A stretch of 64,000 bases of DNA from Streptomyces sp. HD. Lineage in GTDB: Bacteria; Actinomycetota; Actinomycetes; Streptomycetales; Streptomycetaceae. Of the stretch, positions 26,793-33,799 are shown in pieces. How positions within the stretch are numbered: position 1 is the first letter of the stretch; every line of letters starts with the position of its first letter. The stretch covers positions 62,001 through 126,000 of the forward strand of contig NZ_JAQMYP010000013.1 in assembly GCF_028369295.1 (NCBI RefSeq), in the 5' to 3' direction. The position numbers were made by a program, and so were the translations under genes. The notes beneath the pieces were generated by a model. That model ran no database searches. It had not been told where the DNA came from and worked only from the letters and a program-made list of their open reading frames with translations.

Positions 26793-27877
26793 GACGGCTC
26801 CTTGGGGGCGGCGGGACGGCGGGGTGCGGGGCTGACGAAGGCCGGGAGCAGGCCGAGGAGGACGGCTGCCGCGGGCCACAGGGGGAGGGTGGGGGCGACG
26901 AGGGGGACCACGCCGGGGTGCAGGGCCGCCGGGTCGCGGGTCGCGGCGAGGGCCAGGAGGGCGGCGGCCGCGGCACCGGAACCGGCGATCAGCCAGGCGC
27001 GGGCGTCCCAGCGGTCCGGGCGGTACCGGGTGCGCAGGGTGCGGCGCCCGCCCAGGCGCAGACCCGCCAGGGCGGCGGCGAGTCCGGCGAGGAGGACCGG
27101 GAGGCCGTAGGTGCCGCCTTCGGCGGTGAGGAGACCGTACGTTCCGGCGCAGACGCCGAGCAGGCCGCCGAGGGTGAGCGCGGTGGTCGTACGGCGGACT
27201 CGGGGCGGGACGTCGGCGGTACGGCCGTAGCCGCGGGCGTCCATCGCGGCGGCGAGGGCGACCGAGCGCTCCAACGCGCCCTCCAGGACCGGGAGTCCCA
27301 CGTGCAGGAGGCCGCGGATGCCGCGGTCGGGGCGGCCGCGCAGCCGGCGGGCGGCGCGCAGGCGCTGGACGTCGGCGATGAGGCTGGGGGCGTAGGTGAG
27401 GGCGACGACCACCGCGACGCCCATCTCGTACAGGGCGCCGGGGAGGGACTTGAGGAGGCGGGCCGGGTTGGCGAGCGAGTTCGCGGCGCCCACACAGATG
27501 AGGAGGGTGGCGAGTCGCAGGCCGTCGTAGAGGGCGTGGACCAGGGTCTCGGCGGTGACCCTGCCGCCGAGGCGGATGCCCTGCGCCCAGTCGGGGAGGG
27601 GGACTTCGGGGAGGGTGACGATCACATGGGTGCCGGGGAGGGGGGAGCCCAGGACCACCGCGAAGAGGAGGCGGACGAGGAGGACGGCCAGGGCGAGCTT
27701 GACGAAGGCGGTGTAGGAGCGGGCCCAGGGCGCTTGCGGGCGGCAGGTCACCACCACATAGGCCGACGTCGCTATGAGCAGGGCCAGGACGAGCGGGTTG
27801 GTGGTGCGGGTGGCCGCGGTACCGAGGGCGAGGGACCAGAGCCACCAGGCGCCCGGGTGCACATCGCGGGTACGCAT
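26789..27877 (-). CDS. ecfT: ECF transporter transmembrane protein EcfT (CbiQ-like)
   Basis: 362 aa. Helices near the N-terminus (TTNPLVLALLIATSAYVVV) and centre are typical of CbiQ/EcfT. The cytoplasmic coupling helix region contains AARRLRGRPDRG, and AAAMDARGYGR is the second A-R-G motif that contacts the ATPases. Extra helices are present at the C-terminus. ATG 27877 (MRTRDVHPGAWW) is the start; upstream lies the 163-bp element 2. The stop overlaps the ATPase GTG (GTGA). Together with the S component and the double ATPase it forms a complete importer. Confidence 0.92.
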   Translation of the reverse strand: MRTRDVHPGAWWLWSLALGTAATRTTNPLVLALLIATSAYVVVTCRPQAPWARSYTAFVKLALAVLLVRLLFAVVLGSPLPGTHVIVTLPEVPLPDWAQGIRLGGRVTAETLVHALYDGLRLATLLICVGAANSLANPARLLKSLPGALYEMGVAVVVALTYAPSLIADVQRLRAARRLRGRPDRGIRGLLHVGLPVLEGALERSVALAAAMDARGYGRTADVPPRVRRTTTALTLGGLLGVCAGTYGLLTAEGGTYGLPVLLAGLAAALAGLRLGGRRTLRTRYRPDRWDARAWLIAGSGAAAAALLALAATRDPAALHPGVVPLVAPTLPLWPAAAVLLGLLPAFVSPAPRRPAAPKEPS

Positions 27878-27902
27878 GTGTGCCCGGCCGGGACAGGCCC
27901 CA

Positions 27903-28065
27903 GGGGGCTTCTGATGGACCTCCGCGGCGTCGCGACGCCCGGCACGCCCGCTCGCCGCACCGGACGAAAGCCCTGGTAGCTCCGCTACGAGGACTTCCGC
28001 CCGGCACACCGAGAGCACGCACCGAACGCCGCTCCTTCTCCCACGGAGATCCATCAGAAGCCCCC
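27903..28065. mobile_element. 163-bp palindromic element between two operon genes (element 2)
   Basis: Inverted ends GGGGGCTTCTGATGGA and TCCATCAGAAGCCCCC enclose a core that matches element 1: CCCGGCACGC, CTCGCCGCACCGG, GTAGCTCCGCTACGAGG, and GCACGCACCGAAC. The length is again 163 bp. Flanking dinucleotides are CA and TA. The right end abuts the stop codon of the upstream gene, supplying the G of its TAG. Confidence 0.8.
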
Positions 28066-28727
28066 TAGCCATCCCTGCGCCGCCGCGCCTGCCAGAGCCC
28101 TGCCGCGCCCAGAACCGTCACCACGGCGATTCCGGCCACCAGGCCCAGCGAAGGGCCGCCGTCGTCCGAGTCGGCGTTCTGGTCCTCTGTGGTCGTCGAC
28201 TCTTCCGCGGCCGTCGGTTTCCTCGCTCCCGACACCTGCTCGCCGCATCCCTTCTCCGGGTAGTCGGCGATCGCGCAGAGCAGGGCGTTGGTGTCGTAGC
28301 GCAGGGGCTCGGCCACCGCGGCGAGGGCCTCTGCCGCGGTCGCGTCCTCGCCCACGCGGGCGCATACCGTACGGCGGGCCGGGGGCGTCTCGCCCGACGG
28401 GGCGTCCGCCGCCGTACCGAAGTCGATGACCAGCGCCACCCGCTTCCTGCCGTCCTGGGCCGCAGTGCGCGCGCAGATCACCTCGAACACGGCGGCGCCC
28501 CTCGGCTGTGCCGCGTCCTTGGAGTCCTCGCTCACCGCGAACCGGAAGCCCTGGACGTCGCCGTCGGAGGGGCGGGCGGTGGAGGGGCCCTGGGTGGCGT
28601 AGGCCCAGGTGTCGCCGTCGCGGTCCCAGAAGGACCAGTAGCGGTAGCCGGTCGCCTGGGCGGCCTGGGCCGCGCCGGTCAGGAGGACCAGCGCGGCCAG
28701 GAGCGTGGCGAGCGCGCGCCGGATCAC
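28065..28727 (-). CDS. Surface-anchored SCO2322-type protein of the cobalamin ECF operon
   Basis: 220 aa. Signal peptide (LATLLAALVLLTGAAQAAQA), extracellular domain starting TGYRYWSFWDRDGDTWAYATQGP, four cysteines suitable for disulfides (for example VICARTAAQ, TVCARVG, LLCAIAD, GCGEQ), a Glu/Thr/Asp-rich stalk, and a C-terminal helix (GLVAGIAVVTVLGAAGLW) with RRRR stop-transfer. It is therefore a type I surface protein. GTG 28727 overlaps the previous stop (GTGA). I recall this family being named after SCO2322; no function is assigned. Co-transcription with an ECF importer and a barrel protein suggests a role in capturing the vitamin outside the membrane. Confidence 0.82.
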   Translation of the reverse strand: MIRRALATLLAALVLLTGAAQAAQATGYRYWSFWDRDGDTWAYATQGPSTARPSDGDVQGFRFAVSEDSKDAAQPRGAAVFEVICARTAAQDGRKRVALVIDFGTAADAPSGETPPARRTVCARVGEDATAAEALAAVAEPLRYDTNALLCAIADYPEKGCGEQVSGARKPTAAEESTTTEDQNADSDDGGPSLGLVAGIAVVTVLGAAGLWQARRRRDG

Positions 28728-29959
28728 TTGCGACGGCCCTTGTTGCGGCCGCTCAGCAGGAAGCCGACGCCGATGCCCGCGACCAGGCAGACGCCGACGA
28801 TCCACCAGACGCCGACGCCGTTGTCGTCGTCCGCGTCGGCCTTCTTCTGTTCGTCGCTCGCGGTGGGCGACTTGACGGCGGGGACGGACTCGGGGGCCGG
28901 GCCGGTGGCGTTGAGGCGCTTGACGAGGTCGTCGCCGGTGCCGTCGAAGTCGCGTACGTCGAAGCCGGTCCCGTCGGCGGCGAGGATCAGCTGGGCGTAG
29001 GCGGCGGGGCCCGCCTGCTTCGCCCACTCCTGGTAGTGGGAGCCGAGCCAGCGCATGGCGTCGGCCGCCTTCTCGCCGTGGCCGGCCGTGGACAGGGCGA
29101 GGACGGCGTCCGCGGTGTTGCCGTAGTCGGGCTGGTCCTTGGCGCCGGGCATGGTCGACAAGAGGTGGTCGTCCTTCGCCAGGGCCTTGACGAGGTAGGC
29201 GGCGCCGTTCTGCGCGGCCTGCTCGGGGTCGGTGGCGTCCTTGCAGGTGAGGGCGGAGCCGGTGGGCTTCGGGGCGGCTCCGGTGAGGGTCTTGCCGAGC
29301 GCGGCGACCACGGCGGCGGCCGTCGCGTCCGCGTTGGCCGCGAGCTTGCCCTTCTTGTCCGGCTGGAAGGCGAAGGCGCCGCCACCGGCTGCGTCGCACG
29401 GCAGGGCGAAGGTCAGCAGGGCGTCGTACGGCGACTTACCGCCCTTCACCACGTCCGCCGGCTTGGCGCCCGTGGCGGTGAGCGCGCCGGCCACCAAGGA
29501 CGTGGAGTTGGCGTCGCTGGGGCCGCCGGGGAAGTAGCCCCAGCCGCCGTCCTTGTTCTGCACGGACTTCAGCCAGGTGACCGCCTTGCCGGTGGCGGCG
29601 TCCTGGCCGCCGAGGGCGGCGAGGGCCTGGACCGCGGCGGCGGTGCTGTTGGTGTCGACGGCTGTCTTGGCGTCGCAGCCCTTGCCGGTGTCGGCCCGGA
29701 AGGGGGCGAACGCGCCGTTGGCGCACTGCTGCCCGGTCAGCCAGTCAACGGCCGCGGCGGCGGGCTTGACGCCGACCGTGTCCTGGGCGAGCAGGGCGAG
29801 CGACTGGCGCCAGACACCGTCGTACGTCGGGTCGGTGGTGCCGTACAGCCCGGCCGGGAGCGAGGCGGACGGGGACGCGGTGGCGGCCTGGGCGACCGGG
29901 GTCGCGACGCCGATCACGGTGACGGCGGCCAGGACCGCGGCGCTGCGGCGGACGTACAT
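28724..29959 (-). CDS. Surface-anchored alpha/alpha-barrel (prenyltransferase/squalene-oxidase repeat) protein, candidate cobalamin binder
   Basis: 411 aa. Signal peptide ending PVAQA, then repeated helix pairs of the alpha6/alpha6 toroid type (DTNSTAAAVQALAALGG, VTWLKSVQNKDGGWGYFPGG, DANSTSLVAGALTATG, NTADAVLALSTAGHG). A charged stalk and a C-terminal helix (WWIVGVCLVAGIGVGFLL) follow, with a basic tail. Animal intrinsic factor and transcobalamin use the same barrel fold to bind cobalamin. Being first gene after a cobalamin riboswitch and translationally coupled to the rest of an ECF operon, it is a good candidate for an external cobalamin-binding protein. That binding is inferred. ATG 29959 is selected because the signal peptide begins there. 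Confidence 0.82.
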   Translation of the reverse strand: MYVRRSAAVLAAVTVIGVATPVAQAATASPSASLPAGLYGTTDPTYDGVWRQSLALLAQDTVGVKPAAAAVDWLTGQQCANGAFAPFRADTGKGCDAKTAVDTNSTAAAVQALAALGGQDAATGKAVTWLKSVQNKDGGWGYFPGGPSDANSTSLVAGALTATGAKPADVVKGGKSPYDALLTFALPCDAAGGGAFAFQPDKKGKLAANADATAAAVVAALGKTLTGAAPKPTGSALTCKDATDPEQAAQNGAAYLVKALAKDDHLLSTMPGAKDQPDYGNTADAVLALSTAGHGEKAADAMRWLGSHYQEWAKQAGPAAYAQLILAADGTGFDVRDFDGTGDDLVKRLNATGPAPESVPAVKSPTASDEQKKADADDDNGVGVWWIVGVCLVAGIGVGFLLSGRNKGRRK

Positions 29960-30084
29960 GATCGGCGGGTGCCCTTCCCTAAGGGGAACCGGGGCAGCAC
30001 AGGGAGGACCCCCGGGCGGCTCGGCTCCGTATACCTCGACGGTGCCGCACTCCGGCCGACTGCCGGGGTACGTGAGCCGGTCAC

Positions 30085-30305
30085 GAATCCGCACAGGGCG
30101 ATCCGGCTCACGGGTCCGCGGGGCGGGCCCGGTTCACGGGTGGGGGTACCTCCCAGGCCTTTAAGGCACTGGGGGAGGGTCAGTGCCGGATTTGCACCGG
30201 CTTCCCCCTGTACGGGTGTGATGACGACGCCGACACTCTACCCGCCCGTAACCCGGACGCTGAGGGCCGCCTGTGCGGGCGGGAACCTTCGGTGCACCCT
30301 GGCGC
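30085..30305 (-). promoter_or_regulatory. Cobalamin (B12) riboswitch
   Basis: Read on the minus strand, the region contains GGGGAAGCCGGTGCAAATCC followed by GGCACTGACCC, which fits the conserved cobalamin aptamer core (GGGAA, GGTG, AATCC, CTG.CCC). Downstream, GAGCCGGATCGCCCTG resembles the 3' B12 box. Two perfect 10-bp arms, CGTGAGCCGG and its complement (30071-30080 and 30103-30112), can form an alternative hairpin overlapping that box and may be the switch. It precedes the five-gene surface-protein/ECF operon and predicts repression by cobalamin. Exact ends are approximate. Confidence 0.85.
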
Positions 30306-30339
30306 CGCCCGGCTCCGGCCGGGCGAGCGGCTCGCTCGG

Positions 30340-32016
30340 TCAGCGTGCCGACGGCTCGGATGCGGTGAAGCGCTCGAAACCCGCGTGGAAGGCAGTGCCC
30401 TGTGCAGCGGTCGCGCTGTAGTGGAAGGCGGCCACACCGCAGCCCCGCTCGGCAAAGGCGTTTCCGGTGTACGAGGCGACCCGGGTGCCGTCGACGGCGA
30501 GCTCCACCTTGATCCGGCCGTCGCCGGCCGAGGAACAGGTCATCGACATGCCGACCTGCTGCTGACTCGCCACCTTCAGGCCGACGTCCGCGAGGTCGAC
30601 CTCGACGACCCGGTCATGCTGGAAGGTTCCCTCGAACCGGAACTCGCGCACGATCAGGGCCTCCTGGTCCGTGGTCAGATAGGTGGCCCAACGCGATCCC
30701 TTCCCGTAGTCCCCGGAGCCGTTGCACCACAACCCGACCCCGCCGTCGCCCCCGTACCAGGCCGTCTGGGTGTCCAGCCGTACCGCGAACGAGGACGGCT
30801 CGAAGGGCGCCTGCGGCCACACCTCCAGCTGGGTCCTGGGATCCACCAGCATGGTCCCGCCCTTGTGCGTGATCCTCCCCAGGGCCGGGTCCTTGTGCGA
30901 CCAGTCGCCCGAGTCGGTCAAGTCGTCGGTGTACGAGCGGGGTTGGGATCTCACCGAAGCCGAGCCATGGGTCTGCGGGCCGCTCTGCGCCGGCGATCCC
31001 CCGGAGGTGGTGCTCAGCACGATGGCCAGCAGCACGGCCACCGCGGCACTGCCGGCAGCGAACCCCCACAGACTCAGCTGCCTGGCGCTCAGGCCGGGGC
31101 CGCCGCTCAGGCGCCCGGGTGGTGGCGATGGCGGATCCTGTGGCTGCGGCGTACCCGTCTCCGTCCCCGCGTCCTCTCTTCCCTGCGTCGCCTCCGCGAG
31201 CCGGGTGACGAGCTGGGCGGCGGTGGGGCGTTCCGCCGGGTCCTTGCGCAGACAGTCGGCGATGACCGAACGGACCGGCTCCGGCACCGCCGTGAGATCC
31301 GCGTCGCGCTCGCACACGGCGACGAGCACTTCGTAATCGCTCTCCCCGCCGAAGGGATGCCGCCCCGTGGCGGCGTAGTACAGCGTGCCACCCAGGGAGA
31401 ACACGTCGGAGGCACTGGTGACCCGGAGCGACTGGATCTGCTCGGGCGACATGTAGGCGGGCGAGCCGAGCACACTGCCCGGTGTGGTGAGCGCCGACTC
31501 CAGCAACCGGTCGTCACGGGCGATCCCGAAGTCGATGATCCGCGGTCCGTCCGGGGAGAGCAGGATGTTGGACGGTTTGATGTCCCGGTGCACGACACCC
31601 ACCCGGTGGACCTGTGCCAGAGCGTGCGCGACGGCCAGCGCCACGGACTGGAGCCGCCCGGAGGGCAGTGGGCCGCCCGCCGCAACATGCTGGTGGATCG
31701 TGGGACCCGGGACGAACTCGCTGACGATGTAGGGATGTCGTCCGGACAGGTCGGCGTCGAGGACCCGCGCCGTGGCCAGCTCGCCGACCCGGCTCGCCGC
31801 GCCGAACTCCCGGCGCACCCGGGCGAGCGCGACCTTGTCGTACTCCTTGCCCGGCAGCAGCAGCTTCACCACGACCTGCCGCCCCGTCCGGTCCCGGGCG
31901 AGCCACACCACACCCTGCCCGCCCCGGCCGAGCTCGCGCTCGCAGACGTACCCGTCCAACGACAGCTGCATCCGTGGATCCATGCCCCCGCCCCCCCAGC
32001 CCTGCCCCCGGTTCAC
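30340..32016 (-). CDS. Receptor-type Ser/Thr protein kinase with extracellular beta-rich domain
   Basis: 558 aa. Kinase domain residues about 20-280: LGRGGQGVVWLA loop, VVVKLL lysine, HRDIKPSN catalytic loop, IIDFGIAR, and SPAYMSPEQ activation segment, all intact. A Pro-rich juxtamembrane region and one helix (LWGFAAGSAAVAVLLAIVL, about 325-345) follow. The outer domain of about 190 residues has alternating strands and ends TAFHAGFERFTASEPSAR, like a concanavalin/LamG-type sandwich. It should sense an outside ligand and phosphorylate cytoplasmic targets. GTG 32016 is six bases after GGAGGG; ATG 31983 is an alternative. Convergent with no partner; neighbouring targets are unknown. Confidence 0.9.
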   Translation of the reverse strand: MNRGQGWGGGGMDPRMQLSLDGYVCERELGRGGQGVVWLARDRTGRQVVVKLLLPGKEYDKVALARVRREFGAASRVGELATARVLDADLSGRHPYIVSEFVPGPTIHQHVAAGGPLPSGRLQSVALAVAHALAQVHRVGVVHRDIKPSNILLSPDGPRIIDFGIARDDRLLESALTTPGSVLGSPAYMSPEQIQSLRVTSASDVFSLGGTLYYAATGRHPFGGESDYEVLVAVCERDADLTAVPEPVRSVIADCLRKDPAERPTAAQLVTRLAEATQGREDAGTETGTPQPQDPPSPPPGRLSGGPGLSARQLSLWGFAAGSAAVAVLLAIVLSTTSGGSPAQSGPQTHGSASVRSQPRSYTDDLTDSGDWSHKDPALGRITHKGGTMLVDPRTQLEVWPQAPFEPSSFAVRLDTQTAWYGGDGGVGLWCNGSGDYGKGSRWATYLTTDQEALIVREFRFEGTFQHDRVVEVDLADVGLKVASQQQVGMSMTCSSAGDGRIKVELAVDGTRVASYTGNAFAERGCGVAAFHYSATAAQGTAFHAGFERFTASEPSAR

Positions 32017-32089
32017 GGCCGCCCTCCAGCGTATCGACCGGCCCGGGCCGCGACAGGCCTCTTGGCCAGGGTCTTGCCGGCCAGCACGC

Positions 32090-32250
32090 GGAGGTGTGGC
32101 GGCCTGCGGTCACCCCGTCCTCGAAGACCTACTGGAACCCCAACGGTGAGGGCACCACACGCGACGTGGACCTGGAGATCGCCGACGGCACACGGCTGCT
32201 GGTGGCGGATCTGCATCGGCGAGTACAGCAACTACGGGATCATCACCCGC
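32090..32250 (+). pseudogene. Possible remnant coding fragment
   Basis: Between the kinase start and the MBL gene, one frame reads VTPSSKTYWNPNGEGTTRD followed by VDLEIADGTRLLVADL, which looks protein-like (an extracellular strand-rich segment) but has no start, signal or intact ends. The frame is closed shortly after. It may be the remnant of a secreted protein gene. The rest of the 280-base gap (32017-32296) shows nothing else. Confidence 0.3.
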
Positions 32251-32296
32251 AGTTCATGGGAGCAGGGCAAGGCATGCCCCCCACCTTGTTGCCTCC

Positions 32297-33325
32297 TCAA
32301 ACCGCCACGTACGTCACCGGCTCGCTCCCCGCCACCGCCTCCGCCCTCCCCAGCTTCACCAGGCGCCGCAGATGCGCCTCCGCCTCCGCGATCGCGATGT
32401 TCCTTGAGGGGTACGGGATCTGGTCCCAGGGGCGGTTCCACTCCATGCGCTCGGCGAGTTGCCAGGGGGTGAGGGGCTCGCCGAGGAGGGTCCGCAGGTC
32501 GGTGAGGCGGGACTCGTGGTGGTCCAGCAACTGCCGTACCCGGGCGGGTGCGTCGGTGAATGTGTGCTGGTGGGCCGGGAGGATCTCGGCGGGGGACAGG
32601 AGGGCGACACGTTCGAGGGAGGCCAGGTAGTCGCCCAGGGGGTCGGTGACGGTCGTGTCGTCGGGGTCCTCGTACAGGCCGATGTGCGGGGTGATCCCGG
32701 GGAGCAGGTGGTCGCCGGAGAACAGGCGGCCGTGGCCCGGGAGCCGGGCCGGATGGTCCTCCTCCAGGTGCAGGCAGACATGGCCGGGCGTGTGACCCGG
32801 GGTCCAGATCGCGCGCATGCGGCGGCCGGGGAGGTCGAGGAGTTCGCCGGGGACGATCTCACGGTCGGGCGCGGCGGGGGAGAAGCCGGGGAGCGTGCTC
32901 GGCCGGCGGGCGGTGCGCAGCGGAGCCACATGTGCGTCCGGGGCGCCGGCCGCCGTGAGCTTGGCCGCCATGTAGGAGAACCAGCGCTCGGGCCGCGTCG
33001 TCCGGGTGCGCCGTACGATCGCCGCGTCCGCCGCGTGCATCGCGATCCAGGCGCCGGAGGCCTCGCGCACCTTGCCGGACAGGCCGTGGTGGTCGGGGTG
33101 GTGGTGGGTGATGACCACGCCGTGGATCTCGGCGGGCGCGGTGCCGCAGGCCGCGAGCCCTTCGGCGAGGGTGTCCCAGGACGCCGGGTCGTCCCAGCCG
33201 GTGTCGACGAGCACCGGGCCCCGGTCGGTGTCGACGACGTACACGAGGGTGTGGCCGAGCGGGTTGTCAGGGATGGGGACCTGGAGGGAGCGGACGCCGC
33301 CGCCGTGGTCGTACACCTGCGTCAT
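32297..33325 (-). CDS. MBL-fold metallo-hydrolase
   Basis: 342 aa. Metallo-beta-lactamase fold with the metal ligand motif ITHHHPDHHG near residue 77, further ligands in TPGHTPGHVCLH and LFSGDHLLPG, and a C-terminal His in ILPAHQHTF. The C-terminal helical region (about 250-342) resembles LACTB2-like or hydroxyacylglutathione-hydrolase relatives. It could hydrolyse a thioester or lactone. A KstR-like palindrome lies about 50 bases before the ATG, so I infer a role with acyl-CoA or lactone intermediates of steroid breakdown. The enzyme class is firm, the substrate unknown. Confidence 0.88.
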   Translation of the reverse strand: MTQVYDHGGGVRSLQVPIPDNPLGHTLVYVVDTDRGPVLVDTGWDDPASWDTLAEGLAACGTAPAEIHGVVITHHHPDHHGLSGKVREASGAWIAMHAADAAIVRRTRTTRPERWFSYMAAKLTAAGAPDAHVAPLRTARRPSTLPGFSPAAPDREIVPGELLDLPGRRMRAIWTPGHTPGHVCLHLEEDHPARLPGHGRLFSGDHLLPGITPHIGLYEDPDDTTVTDPLGDYLASLERVALLSPAEILPAHQHTFTDAPARVRQLLDHHESRLTDLRTLLGEPLTPWQLAERMEWNRPWDQIPYPSRNIAIAEAEAHLRRLVKLGRAEAVAGSEPVTYVAV

Positions 33326-33374
33326 GGGCTCCCCAATCGCCGCGACACGTTCCGGCCGACCGGTTCACTATAAC

Positions 33375-33388
33375 TAGAACGGGTTCCG
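33375..33388. promoter_or_regulatory. KstR-like operator upstream of the MBL-fold gene
   Basis: TAGAACGGGTTCCG follows TnnAACnnGTTnnA except for the last base, and the arms AGAAC/GTTCC pair apart from one position. It is 50 bases upstream of the MBL-fold start and preceded by TAACTA. Confidence 0.6.
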
Positions 33389-33405
33389 ATGGGAGCCCGA
33401 GTCAT

Positions 33406-33663
33406 CTACCAGCAGTCGGGCGACAGTTGGGAAGGAAAGTGCTCGCAGGGGTCCCAGGCCGGCATCTCCATGGGCTCGGCCTGTCTGATGCGCTCGGGGG
33501 TCCAGTACTTCCTGATCTCCTCCGGGCTCTTCGTCTCCCGGTCCACGGACACTCCGTTGCCGCGCCGCACGTCGTCCCAGGACGCCCCCAGCCATACGGT
33601 GCCGCAGACGGCCACCGTCATCGCCGAGGCGAACGCCGCCCAGTGGCGCTTGCGTGCTGTCAT
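33406..33663 (-). CDS. Small exported protein resembling a stand-alone protease propeptide
   Basis: 85 aa. A short basic N-terminus and hydrophobic segment (WAAFASAMTVAVCGTVWLG) act as signal or anchor. The rest contains SPEEIRKYWTPERIRQAEPMEMP, a phrase I associate with the region just after the signal peptide in Streptomyces trypsin-like secreted proteases. No protease domain follows: the protein stops after CEHFPSQLSPDCW, whose two cysteines could pair. The start ATG 33663 is preceded by GGGAGGGGAA. Function unknown; it might regulate a protease encoded elsewhere. Confidence 0.7.
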   Translation of the reverse strand: MTARKRHWAAFASAMTVAVCGTVWLGASWDDVRRGNGVSVDRETKSPEEIRKYWTPERIRQAEPMEMPAWDPCEHFPSQLSPDCW

Positions 33664-33733
33664 CTCCGTGTTCCCCTCCCCGACTTGATCAGCGTAGGGC
33701 CGAGGTGTGTGCGCTCCGTGGACTCCTCCGGGT

Positions 33734-33751
33734 GGAACTGGTATCAGTTCC
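33734..33751. promoter_or_regulatory. 18-bp palindrome upstream of the aldehyde dehydrogenase
   Basis: GGAACTG-GTAT-CAGTTCC, perfect 7-bp arms with a 4-base centre, just upstream of the CTGATGGATCGTCAG site. Typical of a TetR-type operator; distinct from the KstR motif. Confidence 0.6.
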
Positions 33752-33757
33752 GTGTAT

Positions 33758-33772
33758 CTGATGGATCGTCAG
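33758..33772 (+). promoter_or_regulatory. CTGAYGGNNCGTCAG motif before the aldehyde dehydrogenase
   Basis: CTGATGGATCGTCAG, 27 bases before the ATG. It shares the pattern with the sites at 22020 and 41372. Confidence 0.62.
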
Positions 33773-33799
33773 AGTCAGGCTCCGGGGAGGCAGTCGGCC

